Positions 17,793 to 25,986 of a stretch of 56,615 nt of DNA are shown here, piece by piece (position 1 is the first letter of the stretch; every line of letters starts with the position of its first letter). This DNA comes from CAZXLT01 sp964641545. Its GTDB lineage: Bacteria > Patescibacteriota > Saccharimonadia > Saccharimonadales > AWTP1-31. A program made the position numbers and the translations under genes. Location: the NCBI GenBank assembly GCA_964641545.1, contig CAZXLT010000005.1:1-56615 (forward strand). Reading direction: 5' to 3'. The notes under the pieces are model-generated. The model saw only the letters and a list, made by a program, of their open reading frames with translations. It did not search any database and was not told the DNA's origin.

Positions 17793-17893
17793 AAAAATCG
17801 GCCCGGAGGCCGCTCTTGGTTTGTTTTAGTAAAAATCTATCCAAGCCTCCGGTGTCAGACCGGTGCTGGCGGGGTGATGAAAAGGATAGATTT
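17793..17893 (-). promoter_or_regulatory. Candidate attenuator or riboswitch leader of the ProB-like gene
   Basis: On the minus strand a 10-bp outer stem (AAATCTATCC at 17884-17893 with GGATAGATTT at 17833-17842) encloses a hairpin CCGGT-CTGAC-ACCGG (17849-17863). Downstream is an intrinsic terminator: CGGCC-TCCG-GGCCG (17799-17812) followed by ATTTTT. The segment CCGGAGGCTTGG (17841-17852) can pair instead with CCAA and GCCTCCGG of the terminator (8 + 4 bp with a 5-nt bulge), so terminator and antiterminator are mutually exclusive. I do not recognise a known riboswitch consensus. The region could also simply end the CPBP protease transcript. Confidence 0.6.
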
Positions 17894-17931
17894 ATTACAA
17901 ATCATAAGCTTACTTTAGCACTTTTTCGTAC

Positions 17932-18678
17932 TTACGCAAGATGGAGAACAAATAGCGCGGTGAACGCAACGAGATTTTTAAGCATGTGCAGACCAATCGG
18001 CGCCCACAGCCTTCCATCGCTACGCTCTTTGAGCTCAATGAGAATAATTGACAATATAAACGTATCGATCGCTGCCGCCCACAAAAGCGGCTTCCCTGAA
18101 CCAATTTGAAGGTGAGCGACTGCAAATAATCCACTAGTTACTAAAACCGCCCACCTTTTTGACATTTGTTTCTTAAGGTTCGTGTAAAGAAATCCCCGAG
18201 TAAGCAATTCCTCAATTATGGGTGGTAAAATAACGAGACTAACAAAAACGAACGCTAAATTACGTCCCATAGCTCCCTCGAATCCAATCTGCTGTTGCTG
18301 ATCGGTGTTTAACGACGGGATCAGGGCCGAAGTAACGATGATAGTTGCTACAAAACTGACAAGGTACACCGCATAGCCCGCCGCTACTCGTATAAAGTCA
18401 GTTACGTGAGGCGCGCCTTTTAGCCCTAAGGAAGTTAGTGTTTGTCTACGCATGCGCATGATTATTGCCAGCAGCCCAAGGGTAAAGATTTCGATTATAG
18501 CAATAATACTAAACTGCCCAAGGATTTCATCGGCAAACCAACTGGTGATTCTTTCCGATTCCCACCCAAAAAGAGTGAGCGCAATAACTAGCACTACCCC
18601 ACCCAGAACCTGCCCAAATACATAAATAAAAATCGTGGTAATAATTGGTTCTAGTCGTGAAAGCAGCTGCTTAAACAT
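17932..18678 (-). CDS. CPBP-family intramembrane metalloprotease (CAAX-like)
   Basis: A 248-residue multi-pass membrane protein with about seven hydrophobic segments. The CPBP/ABI motifs are visible: EELLTRGFLY (motif 1, EExxxR), LFAVAHLQIG (FxxxH) and a later helix DTFILSIILIELKE. These are glutamyl-type intramembrane proteases. In bacteria they are linked to bacteriocin immunity or membrane protein processing; the substrate is unknown. The start has GGGAG at good spacing. It sits between rseP and the ProB-like gene on the minus strand, probably co-transcribed with rseP. Confidence 0.88.
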   Translation of the reverse strand: MFKQLLSRLEPIITTIFIYVFGQVLGGVVLVIALTLFGWESERITSWFADEILGQFSIIAIIEIFTLGLLAIIMRMRRQTLTSLGLKGAPHVTDFIRVAAGYAVYLVSFVATIIVTSALIPSLNTDQQQQIGFEGAMGRNLAFVFVSLVILPPIIEELLTRGFLYTNLKKQMSKRWAVLVTSGLFAVAHLQIGSGKPLLWAAAIDTFILSIILIELKERSDGRLWAPIGLHMLKNLVAFTALFVLHLA

Positions 18679-18690
18679 GCCGGTTTCTCC

Positions 18691-19818
18691 CTAGAAGAAC
18701 CTTCGGATGTCTACAATGGTAATAAGGATTCCCAAGACTATTATTACCGCAAATCCAGTACCGTGAATTCGATCTTCCATTTTTTCTGTAAGTTTTTTAT
18801 TTCGCAGTCGATAGAACAAAGTTACAAATAATCTTCCACCATCCAGAGCTGGTATGGGCAACACATTCATGATTGCGAGCGTCAGAGATATAATTGCGAT
18901 AATCATTAGTACAAACTGATATCCAAGCCCGCTACCATCCTTAAGCAATACAAACACTCCAACGGGTCCCGCTACCTGCGAGGATGCTTGTTCAGTATTG
19001 CCTCGGACTAAACCGCCTATAGCCGAGCCGAGACCTTTGAATGTAAGCTCAGTAAACTGCTTCATGACTCCTGCTGCGACAATAGGTGCCGACCACGTGG
19101 ACCTACGCAGTGTTAATTCGGTTGGCGAAAGTCCAAGGTAGCCTTTTGGATTAGATGTTCTTCGACTTGCAACGACCTCGTCTTCACTGCGCAACGTGGT
19201 TGTTAGCGTCTTTGCCTCGCCCATCCGTACAATATTGGCAGTGACCTTTTGTCCAGCCAATTTCTTGGTTGCTTCAGGTAAATCTTCTGCTTCTTTTATT
19301 GAGTAGGCCTCTCCATCTTCTCCTGCTAGGCTAGTGATCTGATCTTGCATTAGGAACCCACCTTTGTCTGCTGGCGATCCTTGCTCAACATAACCTACCA
19401 AGACGTCATTTTGGGCACCAACTGTATCGTTAGTAACAGTGAACTGATTCTCGACTATCTTTGGCATACCTACTAGCGCGAGGAACGTCAGGATTACGAA
19501 TGCTGCGAGAAGATTCATGCCTACACCCGCAAGCATTATTTTTATCTTATTTAGTAGACTTGCAGCACCATAGCTTCCTTTTCTATTATCTGCGTCGTGT
19601 TCACCTTTTAGCTTGACAAACCCACCTAGCGGAAGCCAGTTCAACGTAAACAAAGTATTATTTTTTAGCATTTTAGCCCATGCCTGCGGAGGAAAACCAA
19701 TGCCAAATTCCTCTACTTCAACGTCGCTTTTCCGAGCTGCGATAAAATGGCCAAATTCGTGAACGACTACCAACATCACAAACAAAACAAGACCTAAAAG
19801 CAATAGTGCGACAGACAT
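18691..19818 (-). CDS. rseP: Site-2 protease RseP (M50 family)
   Basis: A 375-residue intramembrane zinc protease. The first helix carries the HExxH motif as VHEFGHFIAAR (about residues 19-29). A PDZ domain follows (about 120-215), and the last helices contain NVLPIPALDGGRLF with the third zinc ligand Asp. It cleaves membrane-embedded substrates such as anti-sigma factors and signal-peptide remnants. It follows uppS with the stop 3 bp before its ATG and has GGGGA as ribosome-binding site. The usual cdsA and dxr between uppS and rseP are absent. Confidence 0.94.
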   Translation of the reverse strand: MSVALLLLGLVLFVMLVVVHEFGHFIAARKSDVEVEEFGIGFPPQAWAKMLKNNTLFTLNWLPLGGFVKLKGEHDADNRKGSYGAASLLNKIKIMLAGVGMNLLAAFVILTFLALVGMPKIVENQFTVTNDTVGAQNDVLVGYVEQGSPADKGGFLMQDQITSLAGEDGEAYSIKEAEDLPEATKKLAGQKVTANIVRMGEAKTLTTTLRSEDEVVASRRTSNPKGYLGLSPTELTLRRSTWSAPIVAAGVMKQFTELTFKGLGSAIGGLVRGNTEQASSQVAGPVGVFVLLKDGSGLGYQFVLMIIAIISLTLAIMNVLPIPALDGGRLFVTLFYRLRNKKLTEKMEDRIHGTGFAVIIVLGILITIVDIRRFF

Positions 19819-19821
19819 AAT

Positions 19822-20514
19822 TTATTCCCCAAATCTCCTTTTTCGTCGTTCATAATCACTAAGCGCATGTGAAAGATCATCTGTCGAAAATGCCGGCCAA
19901 TACTTGCTAGTAAAGTATAGTTCACTGTACGCAGCTCGCCAAAGCATAAAGTTGCTAATTCGCTGCTCCCCCGAAGTTCTAATAATGAAGTCTACGGGCG
20001 GGACCTGTGGTGAATACAAATTTTGTTCAATATCTTGCAGTGTAAGCTTCGTTTTTCCTTGTTCAATTGCACCGTTGCATGCATCAACGATCTCTTGATG
20101 TCCTCCGTAGTTCAGACACAGGATAAGGGTCCCTCTGCTGTTTTTAGCAGTACGATGTTCGGCTGCCTGCATTGCTTTTACAACTTGAGAGCTCAACCTC
20201 TCCTTGCTGCCAGCAAATACTACCCGAATACCTGCTTCGTCGAGTTCTTTGACTTCATTTTTAGCAACCCAAATTAAGAGCTTCATAAGGTAATCTACTT
20301 CTTCGGCACTTCGCTTCCAGTTTTCAGTAGAGAACACATAAGCAGACACGTAGCGTATACCCCGCTTTATCGCATCCTTCCCTATTGTTTTTAGGTTTTC
20401 ATAGCCTTTTTTATGACCTTCGAGCGTGGGTAAGCCATGCTCTTTTGCCCATCGTCGATTGCCATCGAGTATTAGGCCTAGGTGTGTTGGGACAGCGTGT
20501 GATTCTGTTGCCAT
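19822..20514 (-). CDS. uppS: Undecaprenyl (polyprenyl) diphosphate synthase
   Basis: A 230-residue cis-prenyltransferase. LGLILDGNRRWAKEHGL near the N-terminus holds the catalytic Asp, ENWKRS follows, and the C-terminal RTSGEQRISNFMLWRAAYSELYF is the conserved substrate-binding region. It makes the lipid carrier for peptidoglycan. TATAAT at 20523-20528 (minus) lies 8 nt before the ATG, so transcription seems to restart here after frr with almost no leader. Confidence 0.95.
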   Translation of the reverse strand: MATESHAVPTHLGLILDGNRRWAKEHGLPTLEGHKKGYENLKTIGKDAIKRGIRYVSAYVFSTENWKRSAEEVDYLMKLLIWVAKNEVKELDEAGIRVVFAGSKERLSSQVVKAMQAAEHRTAKNSRGTLILCLNYGGHQEIVDACNGAIEQGKTKLTLQDIEQNLYSPQVPPVDFIIRTSGEQRISNFMLWRAAYSELYFTSKYWPAFSTDDLSHALSDYERRKRRFGE

Positions 20515-20542
20515 GTTGCTCTATTATACCGCTCAGAGTCGT

Positions 20543-21106
20543 TCAGACGGTCATTATTTCTTTTTCTTTTGACTTAGCAGCCTGCTCTGCATCGGTTTTT
20601 GCACTGTTCACGGCTTCTTCAACTTGTTGGCTTAATCGTTTCGCTTCGTCCTCACCGATATCCTTATCTTTCTTTGCCTGATCAATCGTATCTAGAATTT
20701 CATGACGAATATTGCGCAGTCCTACCATACATTCTTCTTGCTTAACTCCAACCTGCCTGGTTATTTCTCGTCTTCGCTCTTCATTAAGCGGTGGAATTGG
20801 AACCCGAACCACCCGTCCATCGTCGGCAGGATTAAGCCCTAGAGCTTGATTATCACGAATTGCAGCACTGATTGCCTGCAAGTTATTCGGGTCAAATGGA
20901 CTGATCTGCAAAAGCTGAGCTTCAGGCGTTGAAATGGTTGCCACCTGATTAAGCGGCATTGGTGCCCCGTACGCCTCAACCATAACGCCATCTAACATTC
21001 CTGCATTGGCACGACCTGTTCGTAGTTTTTTCAGTTCATCTTCGAAATGAGCAACCGCCTGTTTCAGTTTTGTTTTTGTTTGTTCAATAAGCTGGCTTGG
21101 ATTCAT
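20543..21106 (-). CDS. frr: Ribosome recycling factor
   Basis: A 187-residue RRF of normal length: long helices with LRTGRANAGMLDGVMVEAYG, LNQVATISTPEAQLLQI, ISPFDPNNLQAI and PLNEERRREITRQV. It splits post-termination ribosomes with EF-G. An extended -10 (TGG TATAAT, minus, 21113-21121) is 6 nt before the ATG, so it is predicted to be leaderless although it follows tsf by only 34 bp. The pyrH gene that normally separates tsf and frr is missing. Confidence 0.96.
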   Translation of the reverse strand: MNPSQLIEQTKTKLKQAVAHFEDELKKLRTGRANAGMLDGVMVEAYGAPMPLNQVATISTPEAQLLQISPFDPNNLQAISAAIRDNQALGLNPADDGRVVRVPIPPLNEERRREITRQVGVKQEECMVGLRNIRHEILDTIDQAKKDKDIGEDEAKRLSQQVEEAVNSAKTDAEQAAKSKEKEIMTV

Positions 21107-21140
21107 GAGATGATTATACCATCTGCCTTTATTGGCTTAT

Positions 21141-21737
21141 CTATACAACTTCGCCCAAAGCAATTCGCGAAAAACGTCGAACCACAATGTTTTCGCCCAG
21201 CTTTGCGATATGTTCTTTAACAAGCTCCCCGACAGTTATGTCTGGGTTTTTGATATATGGCTGATCCATTAAGCAGCGCTCCGCAAAATGTTTTGCCAAC
21301 ATACCCTCAACAATTTTATCAATCATATTCTCGGGCTTGCCTTCGCCCTTAGCCTTTTCACTAAATTCGGCTTTGGCATCTTCACGAACGTCTGCGGGGA
21401 TGTCTTCAACACTGACGAATTCGGGAGCAGCTGCCGCAACGTGCATCGCTAGATCTTTGACGAGATCTGTGAATATTTCGTTGCGCGCAACAAAATCTGT
21501 TTCGCAGTTCACTTCAACAAGCACGCCGATTCGACCATCGTGATTATAGTTGCCCACAACGCCAGCACGCGCTTCTCGTTCACCGCGCTTTTCAGCCTTT
21601 GTGAGACCTTTTTTTCGCATTTGTTCGAGCGCTGTATCAAAATCCCCATTTGCCTCTTCCAGTGCTTTTTTTGCATCTGTCAGACCAACACCAGTAAGGT
21701 TTTTGAGCCTTTTTACATCGTCAAGCGAAATAGCCAT
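21141..21737 (-). CDS. tsf: Elongation factor Ts
   Basis: A 198-residue EF-Ts of the short (Thermus-like) type. The N-terminal UBA-like part has LKNLTGVGLTDAKKALEEANGDFDTA, and the core has VEVNCETDFVARN (the EF-Tu contact). It exchanges GDP on EF-Tu. The ATG overlaps the end of rpsB by one base and has a strong GGAGG, showing the usual rpsB-tsf operon. Confidence 0.97.
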   Translation of the reverse strand: MAISLDDVKRLKNLTGVGLTDAKKALEEANGDFDTALEQMRKKGLTKAEKRGEREARAGVVGNYNHDGRIGVLVEVNCETDFVARNEIFTDLVKDLAMHVAAAAPEFVSVEDIPADVREDAKAEFSEKAKGEGKPENMIDKIVEGMLAKHFAERCLMDQPYIKNPDITVGELVKEHIAKLGENIVVRRFSRIALGEVV

Positions 21738-22483
21738 TATTTTTCCTCCGTTTTGTGATCAGCCTTGTCTTCGGCTTTATCTTGTTTTTGCTGCTTTGCG
21801 CTACCGGCGTTTATGGCTTGCTTGAGGTAATCCGTAATTAATTGGATTGCCTTGATCGCGTCGTCATTTGCAGGAATTGGGTACGTAATCTGAGAAGGAT
21901 CCGCGTTTGAATCTACTATTGCAATTGTTGGTATGCCAAGTTTATTGGCCTCTTTAACCGCATTTACTTCGTTAATAACATCGACAACAAAAACCGCTCC
22001 CGGGCGTGCGGCCATGTGCTTAATGCCACCATACAAGAAGTTCATTTGGTCGATTTCCTCTTGGAAACGCTGTATCTCGAGTTTGTTGTATTTGTTGGCA
22101 AACGCACCAGAGTCCATCTGGACCTCTAAATCTTTTAGGTACTTGATTCGACCACTCATAGTGTTGTGATTGGTCAGCATACCGCCCAGCCATCGTTCTA
22201 CAACGTATGGCATGTTCGTCTCTTCGGCGGCAGTCTTTACAATGTCCTTAGCTTGCCGTTTTGTACCAACAAACAAGATCTGCTTACCTTCACCAGCCGT
22301 CTTAGTAACAAACTCCAATGCAGACTCAAGCCCTTCGACAGTCTTGGTCAGGTCGATGATGTGAGTGCCTTCACGTTTACTGTGAATATATGGCGCCATT
22401 TTTGGATGCCAACGACTGGTCTTATGTCCAAAGTGCGCTCCTGCCTCTAGTAGTTTTTTAATATCAACATCAACTGATGCCAT
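21737..22483 (-). CDS. rpsB: 30S ribosomal protein uS2
   Basis: A 248-residue uS2: KLLEAGAHFGHKTSRWHPKMAPYI at the start, LFVGTKRQAKD, ERWLGGMLTNHNT and IPTIAIVDSNADPSQITYPIPANDD. The C-terminus has a lysine/glutamate-rich tail. Start ATG is preceded by AAAGGA. Leader and promoter are described separately. It forms an operon with tsf. Confidence 0.97.
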   Translation of the reverse strand: MASVDVDIKKLLEAGAHFGHKTSRWHPKMAPYIHSKREGTHIIDLTKTVEGLESALEFVTKTAGEGKQILFVGTKRQAKDIVKTAAEETNMPYVVERWLGGMLTNHNTMSGRIKYLKDLEVQMDSGAFANKYNKLEIQRFQEEIDQMNFLYGGIKHMAARPGAVFVVDVINEVNAVKEANKLGIPTIAIVDSNADPSQITYPIPANDDAIKAIQLITDYLKQAINAGSAKQQKQDKAEDKADHKTEEK

Positions 22484-22505
22484 ACTTAAATCCTTTCGCT
22501 TCGGA

Positions 22506-22613
22506 GAGTGACTACCCTAATCTGTCCTACATGGATCAGACTGGGAGGATTATTTCACTCACCTGTTTAATAATTTGTAGAGGAATTGTACCAGAAGTTG
22601 CTCTTCTTTACAA
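22506..22613 (-). promoter_or_regulatory. rpsB promoter and structured 5' leader
   Basis: Minus-strand promoter with -35 TTGTAA (22608-22613), 17-bp spacer and -10 TACAAT (22585-22590), preceded by TGG as an extended -10. The leader is about 95 nt and holds a long imperfect hairpin at 22506-22560 (outer GAGTGA/TCACTC, inner pairs around CCCAGTCTGATCC and GGACAGATTAGGG). Long leaders of rpsB are known in other bacteria to mediate feedback by S2; that role here is inference. Confidence 0.65.
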
Positions 22614-22619
22614 CAGATA

Positions 22620-23630
22620 TCAGCTTAGGCAAGTTTTGAGAGTTTCTTTAAAGAAAGCTTTCCGTTTGTCATCCAATATTCCAGCTCTAATTGCATATCG
22701 TATTTTCCAAAGCATAGTTCGAAGCAGAACGATTTTTTCAAACTCATCAAAGTTTTCTGGCAGCGGTTTGATAGATTGGTAGCCTTCGAGCAATTTTTCG
22801 CGCTTAGGAAAATGGGAACGCCAGGTTGGGCAGGATGCCAAGTCAATCACCGGCGAACCGACAACTGCTGTTTCCCAGTCAAATATACCAACTAAATGCC
22901 CTTTTTCGTACCTAAGATTATGGTCAGCTAGATCGTAGTGAACCAGGTTGCCCTGGCTAATATTAGTGAGTTGTTTCCGTTCGAAAAAAAACGTTAATAT
23001 CTCTTGTACTTGTCGGTTGCTAAGCACCTTCATCTCGGCAAGACTATGCACATCTTCATCAAGACAAACAGCAATGTAATCAGCTAAACTTTTCTTTGAA
23101 CCTTTGAGCTTCCCCTTCTTTACAGCCTTCTCGTCCAGGCGCCCAAACCCTTCAAGTGTTATATCGCTCATCTTTGCGATAGCAACACCTGTTTCGAACG
23201 TGAAGTTTTCGTAATCTTGTTGACTCCCGTTGAACTCATCTTCAGGATCTATGCCACCGAGCTTTTCCTCTATTTGATAATCAAATGGGTACTTCTTTCT
23301 GCTAATGTCTACCATTACAACTTTGTTGGTCGGTATTCCATGCTGAGCAACTAGATCTGTTATGAGTTTTTCAGCCAACATCTCTACTTCCGGCTTATCC
23401 ATGTTGATGTTGGCACGAAATACTAGATCTCTATGCTTTTCGAAATGCAAGAAGTAAATTACATGAGCCGAGCCCCAACTAGTTGAACGCACGACTTTTT
23501 TAACCTTGAGCCCCAAAGCGTCATGAACAATGCGCGGAATGAGCTTCTCATCAAAGTCTTCATAACGAGTTTTGAACGCTTCAATTAATTCATCGCTCCG
23601 ATGAGCAACTGGATAGAATATGTCAGCCAT
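22620..23630 (-). CDS. Aminoglycoside-phosphotransferase (APH)-family kinase
   Basis: A 336-residue protein kinase-like fold. The catalytic loop is HYDLADHNLRYE (about residues 228-240, Asp and Asn kept) and the metal-binding segment is GIFDWETAVVGSPVIDLA. The N-lobe contains STSWGSAHVIYFLHF. APH-fold enzymes phosphorylate small molecules such as antibiotics, choline or sugars; nothing here shows the substrate. It should not be read as a resistance gene. Start ATG 23630 lies 7 nt after an extended -10 (TGC TATAGT, minus, 23638-23646), a leaderless layout. Confidence 0.82.
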   Translation of the reverse strand: MADIFYPVAHRSDELIEAFKTRYEDFDEKLIPRIVHDALGLKVKKVVRSTSWGSAHVIYFLHFEKHRDLVFRANINMDKPEVEMLAEKLITDLVAQHGIPTNKVVMVDISRKKYPFDYQIEEKLGGIDPEDEFNGSQQDYENFTFETGVAIAKMSDITLEGFGRLDEKAVKKGKLKGSKKSLADYIAVCLDEDVHSLAEMKVLSNRQVQEILTFFFERKQLTNISQGNLVHYDLADHNLRYEKGHLVGIFDWETAVVGSPVIDLASCPTWRSHFPKREKLLEGYQSIKPLPENFDEFEKIVLLRTMLWKIRYAIRAGILDDKRKAFFKETLKTCLS

Positions 23631-23665
23631 TGGCCTCACTATAGCACGAGAATATAAGTCGTGTA

Positions 23666-23694
23666 TTGACCGAAGGCTAACAGATGTGTATACT
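23666..23694 (+). promoter_or_regulatory. rpmE promoter
   Basis: Plus-strand -35 TTGACC (23666-23671), 17-bp spacer, -10 TATACT (23689-23694). The ATG at 23706 is 11 nt after the -10, so the 5' UTR should be about 4-5 nt, too short for a Shine-Dalgarno. Confidence 0.75.
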
Positions 23695-23705
23695 AGTGAT
23701 CTGAT

Positions 23706-24050
23706 ATGAAGAAAGATCTACACCCAGACAACTACCGACTTGTAGTTTTTAAGGACCTCAACAATGGTGCAACCTTTTTGACGCGCTCTACTGTTGCGTC
23801 TGAAGAAACAGTTAAGTGGGAAGATGGCAACGAGTACCCGTTGGTGAGCGTCCACATCAGCAGCGCTTCACACCCGTTCTTTACTGGTCAAGAAAAAATG
23901 ATTGATATTGAAGGTCGTGTTGATCGATTTAAGGCGCGTGCCGCAAGTGCTGCTAAGCACCGCGAGAACGCAGCCGCTAAATCAGCAAAGAAACGCTCAA
24001 AAAAGTCTACTGAAGCTCAAAAAATTGGTGCTCCAGCCCCTAAACAATAG
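23706..24050 (+). CDS. rpmE2: 50S ribosomal protein bL31, zinc-free type B
   Basis: A 114-residue protein: MKKDLHPDNYRLVVFKDLNNGATFLTRST with later SASHPFFTGQEKMIDIEGRVDRFKARA, the bL31 type B pattern. The zinc-binding cysteines of type A are absent. The C-terminus has a lysine/alanine-rich extension not found in the standard 80-90 residue protein. It is monocistronic, with its own promoter and a strong terminator at 24067-24103. Confidence 0.92.
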   Translation: MKKDLHPDNYRLVVFKDLNNGATFLTRSTVASEETVKWEDGNEYPLVSVHISSASHPFFTGQEKMIDIEGRVDRFKARAASAAKHRENAAAKSAKKRSKKSTEAQKIGAPAPKQ

Positions 24051-24066
24051 CTAAGTTACAGCATTA

Positions 24067-24103
24067 CAGCCAGGAACATGCATGTTCCTGGCTGTTTTCT
24101 TTT
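24067..24103 (+). terminator. Rho-independent terminator after rpmE
   Basis: Perfect 14-bp inverted repeat CAGCCAGGAACATG / CATGTTCCTGGCTG at 24067-24094 followed by TTTTCTTTT. It separates rpmE from prfA. Confidence 0.93.
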
Positions 24104-24119
24104 ATACTTAGAGGAAGGA

Positions 24120-25181
24120 ATGAGCAAAATGGAACAGCAGCTTCGGCAAGAATATCAAGATTTACAGGTTCAGCTACAAGACCCTACTGTTTTTAGTTCG
24201 TCCAAATACCCTAAGCTGTCGAAACGGCATAGCCAGTTAGAGGCTGTTTTATTGCTATTTGACGAAAAGCATTCGCTGGATAAACAAAGAACTTCCACAG
24301 AAGAGCTGGCAGCCAGCGATGATCATGAATTGTCTGTACTAGCCAAAATGGAGCTTGCCCAGCTTGAAGAGCAAATTGAAGCGAATGAGACAGCGCTGGC
24401 CGAGGCGCTCACCCCAAAAGACCCTAACGATGAGCGTGATGCAATTGTCGAAATACGCGCCGCAGCCGGTGGTGATGAAGCGAGCTTATTCGCAGGTGAC
24501 CTGTTTCGAATGTACAGCCGGCTAGCAGAAAATAGGGGTTTAAAACTCGAATTAATCAACGAGAGCCCCAGCGATGTAGGCGGTTTCAAAGAAATAATTT
24601 TTGCGGTTCGGGGCACCGAAGTATACAAAATGCTGAAGTTTGAGGCTGGCGTACACCGTGTGCAGCGAGTGCCGAGCACAGAAAGCCAAGGCCGAATCCA
24701 TACTAGCACAGTTACAGTATCTGTTCTGCCGGAGGCCGAAGAGACTGACGTGGAGATTAACGCTAACGACTTGCGTATAGACGTGTATCGCAGCAGTGGT
24801 CACGGTGGTCAGTCCGTCAACACGACTGACTCAGCAGTAAGGATCACTCACGTACCGACTGGTTTGGTTGTAACCTGCCAGGACGAAAAGTCACAGATCA
24901 AGAACAAGGATAAAGCCATGGGTGTGCTTCGTTCTCGACTGCTACAAATGAAAATCGATGAGGAGCAGAAACAGCTATCTGATGCACGCAAAAAGCTGAT
25001 AGGATCTGGTGACCGAAGCGAAAAAATCCGCACATATAACTTTCCGCAAGATCGAATCACCGACCACCGCATTGGTTTTAGCCGTAGCAATATTCTTGGC
25101 GCACTAGACGGCAACATAGAGGACCTTATTGATGCCCTACAATCATATGAAAAAGATCTCCAAGCAGCCGACCGTACATGA
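24120..25181 (+). CDS. prfA: Peptide chain release factor 1 (RF1)
   Basis: A 353-residue release factor for UAA and UAG. The GGQ motif is in SSGHGGQSVNTTDSAVR, and the codon-recognition tripeptide is PST in RVPSTESQGRIHTST, the PxT form of RF1. Start placed at ATG 24120: GAGGAAGG lies just upstream, and an earlier in-frame ATG at 24078 falls inside the rpmE terminator. TATACT at 24103-24108 is 11 nt before the ATG. The end overlaps prmC, which encodes the methyltransferase that modifies the GGQ glutamine. Confidence 0.96.
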   Translation: MSKMEQQLRQEYQDLQVQLQDPTVFSSSKYPKLSKRHSQLEAVLLLFDEKHSLDKQRTSTEELAASDDHELSVLAKMELAQLEEQIEANETALAEALTPKDPNDERDAIVEIRAAAGGDEASLFAGDLFRMYSRLAENRGLKLELINESPSDVGGFKEIIFAVRGTEVYKMLKFEAGVHRVQRVPSTESQGRIHTSTVTVSVLPEAEETDVEINANDLRIDVYRSSGHGGQSVNTTDSAVRITHVPTGLVVTCQDEKSQIKNKDKAMGVLRSRLLQMKIDEEQKQLSDARKKLIGSGDRSEKIRTYNFPQDRITDHRIGFSRSNILGALDGNIEDLIDALQSYEKDLQAADRT

Positions 25182-25986
25182 GGCCATTAGCAGAGCAACC
25201 GCTAGGTTTGCCGCAGCCGGTATTGGGAGCGACCGCTTAGACTCACTTGTTTTGCTTGAAAAGGTGTTGCTTCATAATCGCGCTTGGCTTCTCGCTAATC
25301 ATGACACACTGGTTTCAAATGAGCATTGGAAGCAGTTCTGGTCTCTCGTAAACGAGCGAGCAAAGCTCGTTCCGATAGCTTACCTGCTAGGTGAAAAAGA
25401 GTTTTTTGGACGAACCTTCACGGTGAGCGCCGATGTTCTGGTTCCTCGCCCAGAAACCGAGGATATTATAGAGCTAGCCCTCGCTTTACCTCGCAAACCT
25501 TTAGAGGTGCTCGATCTCGGCACTGGGAGCGGTTGTATCGGTATAACTATTGCGCTTGAACGAGCAGATTGGAGAGTTACCTTAAGCGATACTAGCCAGG
25601 CCGCTCTTAATACTGCAAAGATTAATGTGAGCAACCATGGATTATCAAAAAAAATATTGCTCGCAGAACAAGACTTATTAGGCGAAAGCAAAATGTACAA
25701 CGTTGTTATTGCCAATATGCCCTACGTCCCGACTGGGATGGAAGCAGATCCGTCAATTAAACACGAACCGCCGCAAGCACTATTTTCTGGGAGCGATGGG
25801 CTAGACCACTACCGCCGAATTGCTGAGATCTTCGCAAAAGAACCTAAGCGAAAACCCCAGGACTTGCTCACTGAGTCACTGGAATATCAACATAAGGTTA
25901 TACAAATGCTCTTTGAATCCGTAGGATACCAACTTGTTGCTAGAAAAGGTCTGTGCCAACATTTTGCTCTAGGAGTTACTGCGTAG
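25132..25986 (+). CDS. prmC: Release factor glutamine methyltransferase PrmC
   Basis: A 284-residue methyltransferase: N-terminal helical domain, SAM motif LDLGTGSGCIGITIAL, and the expected catalytic motif region IANMPYVP. The usual NPPY is NMPY here, which keeps the Asn and the second Pro. It methylates the GGQ Gln of RF1 and RF2. The start is uncertain: ATG 25132 has GAGG nine bases upstream, while ATG 25147 gives the more usual N-terminus. Both lie inside prfA. The 3' end overlaps htrA by 11 bp (convergent). Confidence 0.92.
   Translation: MPYNHMKKISKQPTVHEAISRATARFAAAGIGSDRLDSLVLLEKVLLHNRAWLLANHDTLVSNEHWKQFWSLVNERAKLVPIAYLLGEKEFFGRTFTVSADVLVPRPETEDIIELALALPRKPLEVLDLGTGSGCIGITIALERADWRVTLSDTSQAALNTAKINVSNHGLSKKILLAEQDLLGESKMYNVVIANMPYVPTGMEADPSIKHEPPQALFSGSDGLDHYRRIAEIFAKEPKRKPQDLLTESLEYQHKVIQMLFESVGYQLVARKGLCQHFALGVTA

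Noticed and set aside
22620..23630. Antibiotic resistance gene
   Set aside because: Only the general APH fold is seen. Many housekeeping kinases share it, so no resistance claim is made.
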